A stretch of 64,000 nt of DNA. Origin: Caulobacter soli. GTDB taxonomy: Bacteria > Pseudomonadota > Alphaproteobacteria > Caulobacterales > Caulobacteraceae. Made by a program: the position numbers and the translations under genes. This document shows, piece by piece, positions 18,290 through 27,234 of this stretch. The stretch is from NCBI RefSeq assembly GCF_011045195.1, contig NZ_CP049199.1:1550001-1614000 (forward strand), written 5' to 3'. Every line of letters starts with the position of its first letter. Within the stretch, counting starts at the first letter, position 1. The notes under the pieces are model-generated. The model searched no databases. It was given only the letters and a program-made list of their open reading frames with translations, and had not been told where the DNA came from.

Positions 18290-19795
18290 ATGTCAACCAC
18301 GAGCGCCTGGACCAGCGTGCCGCACGACCCGCCGTCGCGTAGCGACTGGTCGGCGCGTGCGCGTTACGCGCCGACCGACTTCGTCACCCTGTTGTGGCGT
18401 GAGCGGTGGTTGATGCTCGGCGTCTTCCTGGCCTTGTTCCTGCTGGGCCTGGCCCTGGCCGGCACCATGAAGAAGACCTACACCGCCAGCTCCAGCCTGT
18501 TCGTCCGCCTGGGCCAGGAATATGTCTACGAGCCCCTGGCCGGCGACGCCGGTCGTGGCGCGGTGCCCAGCACCGATCAGGTGATCCAGTCGGAATCGGA
18601 AATCCTGGGCAGCGGCGAGCTGCGCGATCGCGTGATCCGCAAGGTCGGTTTCGGCAAGATCTTCCCGGGCAGCGCCACCAAGTACGCCGTCGCCTCGCCG
18701 GAAGGTAAGCGCAAGCTGATGGCCGAGGGGCGCGACGCCCTGGCCCGCAACCTGAAGATCGAGACCGCGCCCGATAACTCGATCATCCGTCTGTCCTATT
18801 CCAACCAGGATCCGGACGTGGCCGAGAAGGTGCTCAACACCCTGCTGGAAGAGTACCTGATCTACCGCCGCAGCTTACTGATCGGCGGCGAAAACACCGG
18901 GGTGGAACGCCAGCGCGAGCTGTTCACCCAGAAGCTGGCCCAGACCGACGCGGCCTATCAGGCCTTCCTGTCGGGCAACGACATCGGCGATTTCACCGCC
19001 CAGAAGACCGCCCTGACCCAACTTCAGGCCCAGGCGGAGTCGCAGAAGTACGCCACCGAGGCCCAGTTGCAGGATCGCATGGGCCGGCTGGCCTCGGTCC
19101 AAGGCGAGCTGGCCAAGACCCCGGCCGACACCGTGCTCTATCGCGACAGCGACACCTCGGCCTCCAGCAAGCTGGCCCAGCTGAAGCTGGATCGCGAGAG
19201 TCTGCTGGCCCGCTATCGCTCCGACGCCCAGCCGGTCCGCGACATCGAGGCGCAGATCGCCCAGCTGGAGCAGGGCGTGGCGTCGGGTCGCACCAACGGC
19301 GACGGCGCGCGCCGCAGCGGCCCCAACCCGATCTGGCAGACCCTGCAGTCCACGCGCAATGACCTGTCGGCGGAAGTCGCCGCGCTCCAACAGTCGCTGG
19401 CCGCCTATACCCAGCAGGTCCAGGACGTGAACCAGCGCCTGCTGCGTCTGTCCGAACTGGAGCCGACCTTCAACCAGCTGTCGCGCGATCGCGACGTGCT
19501 GTCGTCGAACGTCAAGGATTTCACCGTCAAGGAACAGCAGGACGAGGCCCAGCGGCAGATGTCGGCCGAGGGCAGCGACAACATCCGCATCGTCCAGCGC
19601 GCCGTGGCGCCGTCGACCGGCAAGAGCTTGAAGAAGCCGATCATGGTGCTGGCCTTCCTGTTCGCGGCCTTCACCGCCGCCTGCGTCGGACTGGTGCGGA
19701 TGCTGCTGCGGCCCGGCCTTCAGACCCCGGCCTCGGCCTCGCGCACCCTGGGCCTGCCGGTGCTGGCGACGGCGAGCTACAAGCGCGCCGCCTGA
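18290..19795 (+). CDS. hfsA: holdfast polysaccharide co-polymerase HfsA
   Basis: Wzz/PCP-type inner-membrane chain-length protein of holdfast synthesis. 501 residues from ATG 18290 (a GTG nine codons upstream is possible). A first membrane helix lies at about 40-58 (WLMLGVFLALFLLGLALAG) and a second near residues 450-475 (IMVLAFLFAAFTAACVGLV). They enclose a large periplasmic coiled-coil region with many Gln/Ala/Leu heptads. The cytoplasmic tail is short and has no kinase domain; the partner kinase-like protein is HfsB, 86 bp downstream. Confidence 0.93.
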   Translation: MSTTSAWTSVPHDPPSRSDWSARARYAPTDFVTLLWRERWLMLGVFLALFLLGLALAGTMKKTYTASSSLFVRLGQEYVYEPLAGDAGRGAVPSTDQVIQSESEILGSGELRDRVIRKVGFGKIFPGSATKYAVASPEGKRKLMAEGRDALARNLKIETAPDNSIIRLSYSNQDPDVAEKVLNTLLEEYLIYRRSLLIGGENTGVERQRELFTQKLAQTDAAYQAFLSGNDIGDFTAQKTALTQLQAQAESQKYATEAQLQDRMGRLASVQGELAKTPADTVLYRDSDTSASSKLAQLKLDRESLLARYRSDAQPVRDIEAQIAQLEQGVASGRTNGDGARRSGPNPIWQTLQSTRNDLSAEVAALQQSLAAYTQQVQDVNQRLLRLSELEPTFNQLSRDRDVLSSNVKDFTVKEQQDEAQRQMSAEGSDNIRIVQRAVAPSTGKSLKKPIMVLAFLFAAFTAACVGLVRMLLRPGLQTPASASRTLGLPVLATASYKRAA

Positions 19796-19881
19796 GACCG
19801 GCCTGGGCGCTTTCGTCGCCTTTCGCGCGAACGCGTTTGGTCGTTAAGGTAAACGGACTTCAACGCGCGGCGATTCGGCGG

Positions 19882-20583
19882 ATGGTGGATTTGAACGTCG
19901 AGATGGCGGAGCTGTGGGGGAGCCTTGGCGCCCCCGCGCCCGGCCGCGCGCACGTCGTCCAGTTCGTCGCCGCCCGGAAAGGCGAGGGGACCTCGACGGC
20001 CGCCCGCGAATTCGCCCGCTTCGCCGCCAAGCGCGCCGGCCGCAAGACCTGGCTGATCGACCTGGACCTGGTCACCTCGCCGCAATACCAGGCCATCGCC
20101 GCCGATCCCGAACGCTACGGTCCGCTGGGCGCCGGCGCGCCGGCCTCGCCGGACGGCTCTGCCTTCTTCACCGTCCAGCCGCCCGCGCCCAAGCCGGGCG
20201 GCGGAGTGTGGCCCGACGCCAAGTACCTGACCGCCCACAGCATCGGCGGCCCGCGCTTCTGGGTGACCCGCTTCAATCGCGAGGCCCTGCGCGGTCGCCA
20301 GAAGGTGCACATCCTGCCCGGTGTCGAATATTGGGCCGCCCTGCGCCGTCATGCCGAGATCATCGTGGTCGACAGCCCGTCGGCCGATCGCTCCCAGGCC
20401 GCCCTGACCCTGGCCCAGCACATGGACCAGACGGTGCTGGTGGTCAGCGCCCAGCAGCCGGACGTTCGGCCGCCGGGCCTGCTGCGCGACGCCCTGGCCT
20501 CGTCGGGCGGCCGCACCGCCGGGGTGTTCTTCAACCAGGCCTCGGTCCAGCCGCCGAAGTTCCTGAAGGCCATCCTGCCTTGA
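19882..20583 (+). CDS. hfsB: HfsB, BY-kinase-like ATPase with altered P-loop
   Basis: 233 residues from ATG 19882; the frame is open to a TTG at 19837 and no start has a strong ribosome site. The fold is that of the tyrosine-autokinase/MinD type: FVAARKGEGTSTAAREFA, LIDLDL (Walker A') and EIIVVDSPSADRS (Walker B region). The Walker A lysine is absent: RKGEGTST (about 32-39) has Thr where GKS/T is expected. No C-terminal tyrosine cluster follows. It may be a non-catalytic partner of HfsA. It is followed by hfsC with a 4-nt overlap. Confidence 0.88.
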   Translation: MVDLNVEMAELWGSLGAPAPGRAHVVQFVAARKGEGTSTAAREFARFAAKRAGRKTWLIDLDLVTSPQYQAIAADPERYGPLGAGAPASPDGSAFFTVQPPAPKPGGGVWPDAKYLTAHSIGGPRFWVTRFNREALRGRQKVHILPGVEYWAALRRHAEIIVVDSPSADRSQAALTLAQHMDQTVLVVSAQQPDVRPPGLLRDALASSGGRTAGVFFNQASVQPPKFLKAILP

Positions 20584-21839
20584 CGCCCGCCTACGGAGCG
20601 GCCGCCGCCGCGCCGGCCCGGTTGACCTTCGTCCAGATGGCGCTGTGGGTGCTGCCGGTCCTGGCCCTGCTGATCTACAGCGGCGGCTGGGAGCTGCCGC
20701 TGGTGGGCGAGACCGCCGACGCGGCCGGCTCGGCCCTGCTGCGAGTCGGTTATCTGCCCGCCTACGCCGCCGGTTTCGCCCTGATCGCCCTGCGACCCGG
20801 CTCGACCTTTCGCGTGCTCATCCGCCAGCCGTTCCTGATCGTCCTTCTGCTGGTGGTGGCCGCCTCGATGTTCTGGTCGGTCAATCCGGACCAGACGGCC
20901 CGGCGCGGCTTCGCCCTGGTCTGCACGACGCTGGGCGGGATCGCCCTGGCCGCGCGCTTCCGCTGGCCGCAGCTGGCCGAGGTGGTGGGCGCGGCCTTCG
21001 CGGTGCTGATCGTCGCCTGTTTCGTGGTGTGTCTGGCCGTGCCGCGCATCGGGATCATGACCGAGCTGTTCCCCGGCGCCTGGCGCGGCCTGTGGCGTGA
21101 GAAGAACGGCCTGGGCGGCAACATGGCGTTCGGCTTCTGCATCCTGTCGGCCGCCGCCTTGCTGAACCCCCAAAGAGCCCGCCTGTGGTGGACCTTCGCG
21201 GGGCTGGCCCTGGTGCTGGTGCTGATGTCGACCTCCAAGACCTCGCTGGTGTCGCTGATGCTGGGCGTGGCGGCGATCGGCTTTGTCTGGATCGCCCGGC
21301 GCGGCCCGGCCATGGGCGCGGCCGCCACCTGGACGGGGATCACCGGGGTGGTGCTGCTGGGGGCCTTCATCCTGTTCGCTTCGGACGTCTTCTTCGCGAT
21401 CCTGGGCAAGGACGCCACCCTGACCGGCCGCACCAAGATCTGGGCGGCGGTGATGCGCGAGATCGAGGACCGGCCGTGGCTGGGCTACGGCTACCAGGCG
21501 GTATGGGGCGACAAGACCGGGTGGGGCCCGTTCGCCTGGATCAGCAAGAACGCCGGCTTCCAGGCCCAGCACGCCCACAACAGCTGGCTGGAGCAGTGGC
21601 TGGGCCTTGGCCTGCTGGGCCTGATCGCCTGGGGGCTGTTCTACCTGCAGGCCATGACCCTGGCGGTGATCTCGGTGTTCCGCGACCGGGGCGCGCTGCT
21701 CGCCTTCCCGTTCCTGGTCGTCTACAGCCTGGTGGCCCTGACCGAGAGCATCGCGCTGATCTACAACGATTTCCGCTGGGTGTTGTTCGTGGCCTTCGCC
21801 GCCAAGCTGGCCTTCCCGGACCGCGAGGTCGGGGGGTAA
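20580..21839 (+). CDS. hfsC: holdfast polysaccharide polymerase HfsC (Wzy/O-antigen ligase fold)
   Basis: About 419 residues with some ten or more membrane helices. The family's long periplasmic loop carries the conserved segments TGRTKIWAAVMREIEDRPWLGYGY and, later, HAHNSWLEQWLGLG (first quoted only in part as TGRTKIWAAV). This is the Wzy_C/O-antigen ligase signature. The likely start is TTG at 20580, which overlaps the hfsB stop as TTGA; the next ATG in frame (20637) would cut into the first helix. It probably polymerises holdfast repeat units at the periplasmic face. Confidence 0.9.
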   Translation: MTPAYGAAAAAPARLTFVQMALWVLPVLALLIYSGGWELPLVGETADAAGSALLRVGYLPAYAAGFALIALRPGSTFRVLIRQPFLIVLLLVVAASMFWSVNPDQTARRGFALVCTTLGGIALAARFRWPQLAEVVGAAFAVLIVACFVVCLAVPRIGIMTELFPGAWRGLWREKNGLGGNMAFGFCILSAAALLNPQRARLWWTFAGLALVLVLMSTSKTSLVSLMLGVAAIGFVWIARRGPAMGAAATWTGITGVVLLGAFILFASDVFFAILGKDATLTGRTKIWAAVMREIEDRPWLGYGYQAVWGDKTGWGPFAWISKNAGFQAQHAHNSWLEQWLGLGLLGLIAWGLFYLQAMTLAVISVFRDRGALLAFPFLVVYSLVALTESIALIYNDFRWVLFVAFAAKLAFPDREVGG

Positions 21840-21895
21840 GCGTTGCTTTAAGCGACGAACCGGGGCTCACTCCTTCTTTTGGAGGGACTTTCCGC

Positions 21896-22255
21896 ATGTT
21901 GCTGGCCGCCCAGATCGTCACCGGGATCGTCGCCCTGATCCATGTCTACATCGTCCTGTTGGAGACGGTGCTGTTCGACACGCGGGGCAAGAAGGTCTTT
22001 GGCCTGACCGACGAGGCCGCCGCGATCGTCAAGCCGGCGATGTCGAACCAGGGCTGCTACAACGGCTTCCTGGTCGCGGCCCTGGTCCTGGGTCTGTTCT
22101 GGCCGGATGATGTGACCGCCAAGGCCTTCGCCTTCTTTGGCCTGGCCTGCGTGGCCGTGGCCGGCGTCTGGGGCGGCCTGACCGTCAAGCGCTCGATCCT
22201 GCTGATTCAGACCCTGCCGGCGGTGGTGGGGCTCGGGTTGTGGTGGAATATCTAG
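21896..22255 (+). CDS. DUF1304 small membrane protein
   Basis: 119 residues, four predicted membrane helices. ATG 21896 follows GGAGGG. The DUF1304 signature is clear: IHVYIVLLETVLFDTRGKK, then NQGCYNGFLVAALVLGLFW. The function of the family is unknown. It lies 56 bp after hfsC in the same direction and could be co-transcribed with the holdfast genes. In the well-studied C. crescentus cluster hfsC and hfsH are adjacent, so this and the next two genes appear to be additions. Confidence 0.88.
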   Translation: MLLAAQIVTGIVALIHVYIVLLETVLFDTRGKKVFGLTDEAAAIVKPAMSNQGCYNGFLVAALVLGLFWPDDVTAKAFAFFGLACVAVAGVWGGLTVKRSILLIQTLPAVVGLGLWWNI

Positions 22256-22334
22256 CGAAAACCAATGGTTGCGGTTTGACGGGGCACCCCATACTTCATA
22301 CACGAGGGGTTGGGGTAGGAGCATTGGGGCCATA

Positions 22335-23282
22335 ATGGTGCGCGCGTTGCTGATCGCCGGGATTCTGGCGTTCGCGGGGCCGGCGCTCGCGGGCCCGACA
22401 GCGGTGATCGGCGGGGTGACCGTCAACCGTTACGACTACGCGCTCAAGGCGGGATACGACGGTGCGCGACCGCTCAGCCTGGCGCCGTCGACCAACGAAG
22501 GTTGGACGCCAAAATCGCCCACCGATTATCCCCAGCAGTGGCCGGAGGCCTGGATCACCTGGGGGCAACCCTTCGCTCCCTACGTGTTCGCGTCCGACGC
22601 GGCCATCATGCTGGGCGAGAGCCGGCGGGACGGCGACCCCTGGATCTATCAGCAGATGGCGCTGAACCTGGACGCCATGGCGATGGAGTTGACCGAGACC
22701 TTGCCGTCCGGCGCCACGCAGATCGTCCATAGGTTTGGCTATGACGTCGGCGAGAACTTCGCCATGCCGGCAGGCTTCCGCGGCGCGTTCGCCAATTCGA
22801 TGGTCGCGATCGGCTATCTGCATTTCTACGAGATGGATCGCCAGCCCGCCTACCTGATCAAGGCGCAGAAGATGCTGGACGGCATTACAGACGTCAGCGG
22901 CAAGCAGCGCCTGTTCACCGTCGATTCCGGCGGCTTCATCTGGTTCGAAGAAGTTATCGCGGGCGACAAGGCCATGGGGGTCTACAACGGTCACATGGCC
23001 GCGGTATTCGCGATGCTGGAATATCGGCGCGTGACCAAATCCACTCGTTACGACCCAGCCATCGAGGCTGGGATCACGACGATGGCGCATTGGCTTCCGG
23101 TGCAGCGCCGTCCGGAAGGCTACTTCGCCTATTCACGCGATTTTCCGACGACGCCGGATTACGGCCAGGAACGCGCGGTCTTCATGGTCGAGGCGCTCTG
23201 TTCGGTGACGTCCGACTTTGGCCTCTGCGGTGAAGCCAAGGCGTTTCGCCAGGACTTCACCTACAGGGCGACCAAGCGCTAA
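22335..23282 (+). CDS. secreted glucuronyl C5-epimerase-like protein
   Basis: 315 residues from ATG 22335. A signal peptide (MVRALLIAGILAFAGPALA) targets it to the periplasm or outside. The region SGGFIWFEEV followed by VYNGHMAAVFAMLEYRRV resembles the C-terminal domain of D-glucuronyl C5-epimerases, in which a Tyr/Asn-rich (alpha/alpha) barrel binds polysaccharide. The family match is by eye and moderate; a general alpha-toroid glycan-binding protein is an alternative. Its position inside the holdfast cluster fits polysaccharide modification. Its stop codon overlaps the stop of the convergent methyltransferase gene (shared CTAA). Confidence 0.6.
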   Translation: MVRALLIAGILAFAGPALAGPTAVIGGVTVNRYDYALKAGYDGARPLSLAPSTNEGWTPKSPTDYPQQWPEAWITWGQPFAPYVFASDAAIMLGESRRDGDPWIYQQMALNLDAMAMELTETLPSGATQIVHRFGYDVGENFAMPAGFRGAFANSMVAIGYLHFYEMDRQPAYLIKAQKMLDGITDVSGKQRLFTVDSGGFIWFEEVIAGDKAMGVYNGHMAAVFAMLEYRRVTKSTRYDPAIEAGITTMAHWLPVQRRPEGYFAYSRDFPTTPDYGQERAVFMVEALCSVTSDFGLCGEAKAFRQDFTYRATKR

Positions 23283-24013
23283 GGCTTTCGCAGCACCACG
23301 AAGCGACGCCATTCTTTGGTGTCCAAGGTCTGGCTCAACACTTCGAGACCGGCCTCTCCGGCGACATCCTCGACGTCCGACTGAGAGAATGAATAGCCTG
23401 ACGAGACCTGCTCGGCGTCGCGCTCGGCGTGCGCCTCATAGACTTGTCCGGCTTCACCGTCGCCGCGGGCGAAGAAGTCGCAATGGACGGTGCCGCCCGA
23501 GAGCAGCAAATATTCCGCCAAGCCTAGCAGGTCGCGGGCGCTGTCGTAGTTCTGGTGGATGAAGAATTCGCGGCCGACGACCGTGTCATAGGCCCCCGCG
23601 CACGGCTCGAGTTCTTCATGGTCGTTGATGTGCACGAACCGGCAGTTGGCGTGGGCGCCGCCCCGCGCCAGCGCCAAGGCCAGACGCGAAACGTCGATCC
23701 CCAGATATTGGTCCACGATGAAGCCGATGTGTTTGCCCAGTAGCCCGGGTCCGCAGCCTAGCTCGACGACATTTCGGCCGATCAAGCGGTCGGCCGACGC
23801 CCAGATCCGCAATTGTACGGCATAGGTGTACAGCGGGTGATTGGCCAAGACCGCCGTGAATACCTGGCGTTCGTCCAGGCCCACCAAATCGCCGACTTGC
23901 GTCAGTGTTTTGGCCTCGATCACGAAAGGTTCGACGGGCTCCGTAAGCAGGTACGTGCCCCACTCTCGATCCCAACGTGTGGCGACGTCCGCGGGGATTG
24001 TCATGAGCGACAT
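23279..24013 (-). CDS. class I SAM-dependent methyltransferase
   Basis: 244 residues from ATG 24013 (another ATG at 24004). The SAM-binding motif I VVELGCGPGLL is at about 82-92, followed by an acidic motif II (YLGIDVSRLALALAR). The rest has the Rossmann-type strand pattern but no substrate signature I can name. It lies 61 bp downstream of hfsH on the same strand, so it may be the last gene of the hfsEFGH transcript and modify a holdfast sugar. The first 75 residues form an N-terminal cap. Confidence 0.82.
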   Translation of the reverse strand: MSLMTIPADVATRWDREWGTYLLTEPVEPFVIEAKTLTQVGDLVGLDERQVFTAVLANHPLYTYAVQLRIWASADRLIGRNVVELGCGPGLLGKHIGFIVDQYLGIDVSRLALALARGGAHANCRFVHINDHEELEPCAGAYDTVVGREFFIHQNYDSARDLLGLAEYLLLSGGTVHCDFFARGDGEAGQVYEAHAERDAEQVSSGYSFSQSDVEDVAGEAGLEVLSQTLDTKEWRRFVVLRKP

Positions 24014-24074
24014 GCGCGAAGGGTACAACCAATTCGTGTACCTTGGCAAACGAACATCCCGCGCGTTGCGGTCG

Positions 24075-24848
24075 TTAGATCCCGATCCGCCGGGCGCCTT
24101 CGGCCACGGTCACCACGTCGAACCCCGCCGTCAGCGCGCCGTCCACCAGCCGCTCCAGCGCCGCCGTCGTGCAGCCCCACTGCGAGGGTTCGGGCGCCAC
24201 GTCGTGGGTGTAGAGGATCAGCCAGGCCTTGCGGCGGTGGGCCTTGTCCAGCCAGTCCAGGGCCACCTGTTCGCCGTCCTCGCCCTCGATGCCAACGGCC
24301 GGGGCCTGGTTGAGGTCGGCGCCGGTGGCGACCAGGCCGTGGTGCAGGGCGCGCAGGGTCTTGAAGCGACCGGCCAGGGCCGTCTTGGCCGGGCTGGCGA
24401 CGTCGCCATAGGGATAGGCGAAGCTGACCGGCTCGCCCGTGCCCCAGTCGGCCAGATGCCGGGCGTTGAGGTCGACGTCGGCCAGGGTCTCGGCTCGCGA
24501 GGCTTGGCCGCAGTCCAGGTGCGAGAAGGTGTGACAGGCGATCTCGTGACCGGCGGCGTGCAGACGGGCGGCGTCCTCGCCGGTGGCGAAACGGCCCATC
24601 GGCCCATCGCGTCCGGTCAGGCCGGCGGCGAAATAGTAGGTGCCGCGCAGGCCTCGGGCTTCCAGCACCCGGGCTCCGGCCTCGCAGGCCGTCGCGGGCG
24701 CGTCGTCGAAGCTGAACGACACCATCGGCCGCTCCAGCTTGACCCGGGCCGGACGGCGGTGCGCCAGGCGGATCAGCCGGCGGCGAACCTTGCCCTTCAG
24801 GCTGCGGTCCGGCTCGTAGGCGTCGACTTTCTCAAAGGAGGTCTGCAT
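24075..24848 (-). CDS. hfsH: holdfast polysaccharide deacetylase HfsH
   Basis: 257 residues, NodB-fold carbohydrate esterase 4. It removes acetyl groups from N-acetylglucosamine residues of holdfast, needed for adhesion and cohesion. Motif 1 is FSFDDAP with the catalytic Asp pair at 48-49; motif 2 is HTFSH (106-110), whose two His bind metal; the YTHD segment near the C-terminus fits the later conserved His. No signal peptide is seen, consistent with a cytoplasmic enzyme. Its ATG overlaps the hfsG stop by 1 nt (TGATG). Confidence 0.93.
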   Translation of the reverse strand: MQTSFEKVDAYEPDRSLKGKVRRRLIRLAHRRPARVKLERPMVSFSFDDAPATACEAGARVLEARGLRGTYYFAAGLTGRDGPMGRFATGEDAARLHAAGHEIACHTFSHLDCGQASRAETLADVDLNARHLADWGTGEPVSFAYPYGDVASPAKTALAGRFKTLRALHHGLVATGADLNQAPAVGIEGEDGEQVALDWLDKAHRRKAWLILYTHDVAPEPSQWGCTTAALERLVDGALTAGFDVVTVAEGARRIGI

Positions 24849-25786
24849 CAGACAGCGTCCGAATAGAGGGCGGCGCGATAGAGCCGCAGGGCGAAGGCGC
24901 GAAGCGGCGTCGGAGCCGCCTCGTTGAGGGCGAAGGCCTTGAGCATAGGCCGCCAGACGTCGCGCAGGGGCAAGGGCTTGAGCGCCTTGGCGACCTTGAA
25001 GCTGGGATAGGCGCTGACCACCTCGCGGTGGCTGGCTACCACCCGAGCGAAGTTGGCGGCCGACTGCTCGTACTTGGCGGCCAGGGCCGGGGCGGTGTCG
25101 AGGCCCAGATGGGTGGCCGAATTGTCGATGTGCAGGATCGGATAGAGCCGGACCACGCGCATGGCCCACTCGACATCCTCCCAGCCCCAACCGGCGAAAC
25201 CCTCGTCGAAGGCCACGGTCTCGAAGACATCGCGGCGGACCAGCAGGTTGGAGGTGAAGACGTGCTTCTCCGGCTCCCGGGCCCGTTCCGGCGCCGGAGT
25301 GCAGTCGCTCTTCAGCGCCATGGCCCGGTGCAGTTCGTGCTCCGGACGGCGCGGGGTCTGGTCCAGGGTGAAGCCGCCGAAGGCCACGGGCGCATCGTCT
25401 TCGGCCACGGCAGACCAGCGGGTCAGGAAGCCGGCGGGATCGGGCAGCATGTCGCTGTCCAGGAACAGCAGGTGGCGGCCCCGGGCGTGCCGGGCCAGCC
25501 GGTTGCGGCCCTTGGCGCGGCCCTCGTTGGGCGACAGCACGATCAGGCGGGCGGGCAGCTTCAGCTTTTCGATGCGGGCCGCCATGCGCCGGGTCAGGGC
25601 TTCGTCGCCGCCGCCGTCGTCCAGCAGCACGATCTCGGCGTCGGCGCCGCGCTCGTCCAGGGCCTTGAGCAGGGCGCTGGGATCGTCGCGATAGGTGGGG
25701 ATCAGCACCGACAGACGGGGGGCGGCGCCATTCTTTTCCTGGGCCGCCCAGGCGGCGTTGTCGGTGAGCGTTTCTGTCGCGGTCAT
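24848..25786 (-). CDS. hfsG: holdfast glycosyltransferase HfsG (GT2)
   Basis: 312-residue GT-A fold family 2 glycosyltransferase that adds a sugar, probably N-acetylglucosamine, to the lipid-linked holdfast unit. The nucleotide-binding start LSVLIPTYRDD, the DSD metal motif at 110-112 (FLDSDMLP) and the acceptor/catalytic GWGWEDVEWAMR segment are all present. It is soluble except for a possible C-terminal amphipathic helix. The ATG overlaps the hfsF stop by 4 nt, so it is translated in a coupled run. Confidence 0.93.
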   Translation of the reverse strand: MTATETLTDNAAWAAQEKNGAAPRLSVLIPTYRDDPSALLKALDERGADAEIVLLDDGGGDEALTRRMAARIEKLKLPARLIVLSPNEGRAKGRNRLARHARGRHLLFLDSDMLPDPAGFLTRWSAVAEDDAPVAFGGFTLDQTPRRPEHELHRAMALKSDCTPAPERAREPEKHVFTSNLLVRRDVFETVAFDEGFAGWGWEDVEWAMRVVRLYPILHIDNSATHLGLDTAPALAAKYEQSAANFARVVASHREVVSAYPSFKVAKALKPLPLRDVWRPMLKAFALNEAAPTPLRAFALRLYRAALYSDAV

Positions 25787-27225
25787 GCGGGCTTCAAACG
25801 GCGTTGGAGGATGTCCACGACCCGGCCGCGCAGCCCGCCGGCATCCAGGGCCAGGACGACCACGCCATAGACGACGGCGCCCGCGGACGCCTTCAGGATC
25901 AGTTCGAGCACGCCGCCGAAGGCCGGTACGGCCAGCACGGCGGCGGCCATCAGGGCGCAGGCCAGGCCCGACTTGGCCAGGGCGACCCACGGCACGGGCA
26001 GGGGACAGGCCCGGCGGCCCAGGATCGCGGCGCCCACGGCCCCGACGCCATAGCTGGCCGCCGTCGACCACAAGGCGCCGTCCAGGCCGAAGCGCGGGAT
26101 CAGCGCCAGGTTCAGGGCCACGTTGGCCCCGGCCGGAATGGCCATGCAGGCGATGAGCATTAGGGTCTTCTTGCCCAGGGTGAAGGCCTGCAGCAGGTAA
26201 TAGGTCGTCACGCCCGACAGCCAGCCGGCCACGGCGATCCACGGCACGACGCCGCCCGCGCCAGCGCTCAGCTCGGGTCCGACCATCACCTGGGCCAGCG
26301 GCCGGCCGACCAGGGCCAGGCCGACGGCGGCGGGCAGGGTCAGCAGCACCATGAAGCCGGCCTGCTCGTGGGCGGCTTCCTTGAGAGAAGCATGGCCGCC
26401 GCGCTCCAGCGCCGCGACCAGGGCCGGTCCGCCAGCCATGCCCAGCCAGATGAAGACCACGTCCAGGGTGCGCGAGCCCAGCGAATATCCGGCGTGATAG
26501 ACGCCCACGGCCTGCTCGTTGAGGAAGGCGGCCAGCAGGAAGCGGTCGGTGGTCGACAGCACCAGGGCCAGGATCAGGGACAGGGCCACCGGCAGGCCGT
26601 AGGCGGCGTAGGCCTTGGCCATGACGGGGTCATAGCGGCCGCCTCGGGTGCGGCGCAGGTCGGCCGGCAGCACGAACACCAGGCACAGCAGCGAGATCCC
26701 GCCCATGCCGAGGATCGGCGCGGCGCCGCCCAGGCCGATCAGGGCCAGAACCAGCCCCAGGGCGAATCCGCCCACGGTCTGGACGATGTCCAGCAGGGCC
26801 GCGCGGGACACTTCACCGGCGGCGCGGCGGCGCTCCTGCGACAGCTTGGTCAAGCTCTTGACCACCACGGCGGCCATGGAGGCGGCGACCGCGACCTTCA
26901 GCGGCGCGGCGAGGGGGGCGAACTTCAGGACCGCCGCGGCGGCGACGGGCACGACCAGGGCCAGGGCGAACCACAGGCGGTAGATCGTGGCGAAGTGATC
27001 GGGCAGCCGGCCGTCGGCTTCCTGGCGGGCATGGAAGCGGGCCATGGCCGCTTCCGTCCAGGTCAGCAGGATCGTCTGGGTCAGGCTCAGGGCCGAGAAG
27101 GCCAGGGCGTAGACGCCGTACTGCTCGGGCGTCAGGACGCGGGTGAACAGGACGATGGTGAGCAGCCCCACCACGCCCTGGGCGATGTTGACCGGCAGAT
27201 ATCCGAGTACGCCACGCCAGAACAT
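25783..27225 (-). CDS. hfsF: holdfast lipid-linked oligosaccharide flippase HfsF
   Basis: 480 residues, 12-14 hydrophobic segments, MATE/Wzx polysaccharide-biosynthesis fold. It should move undecaprenyl-linked holdfast repeat units across the inner membrane before HfsC polymerises them. N-terminal LFTRVLTPEQYGVYALAFS is typical of Wzx proteins. It sits between hfsE (9 bp upstream) and hfsG (4-nt overlap). Confidence 0.93.
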   Translation of the reverse strand: MFWRGVLGYLPVNIAQGVVGLLTIVLFTRVLTPEQYGVYALAFSALSLTQTILLTWTEAAMARFHARQEADGRLPDHFATIYRLWFALALVVPVAAAAVLKFAPLAAPLKVAVAASMAAVVVKSLTKLSQERRRAAGEVSRAALLDIVQTVGGFALGLVLALIGLGGAAPILGMGGISLLCLVFVLPADLRRTRGGRYDPVMAKAYAAYGLPVALSLILALVLSTTDRFLLAAFLNEQAVGVYHAGYSLGSRTLDVVFIWLGMAGGPALVAALERGGHASLKEAAHEQAGFMVLLTLPAAVGLALVGRPLAQVMVGPELSAGAGGVVPWIAVAGWLSGVTTYYLLQAFTLGKKTLMLIACMAIPAGANVALNLALIPRFGLDGALWSTAASYGVGAVGAAILGRRACPLPVPWVALAKSGLACALMAAAVLAVPAFGGVLELILKASAGAVVYGVVVLALDAGGLRGRVVDILQRRLKPA

Positions 27226-27234
27226 ATTTGGTCC

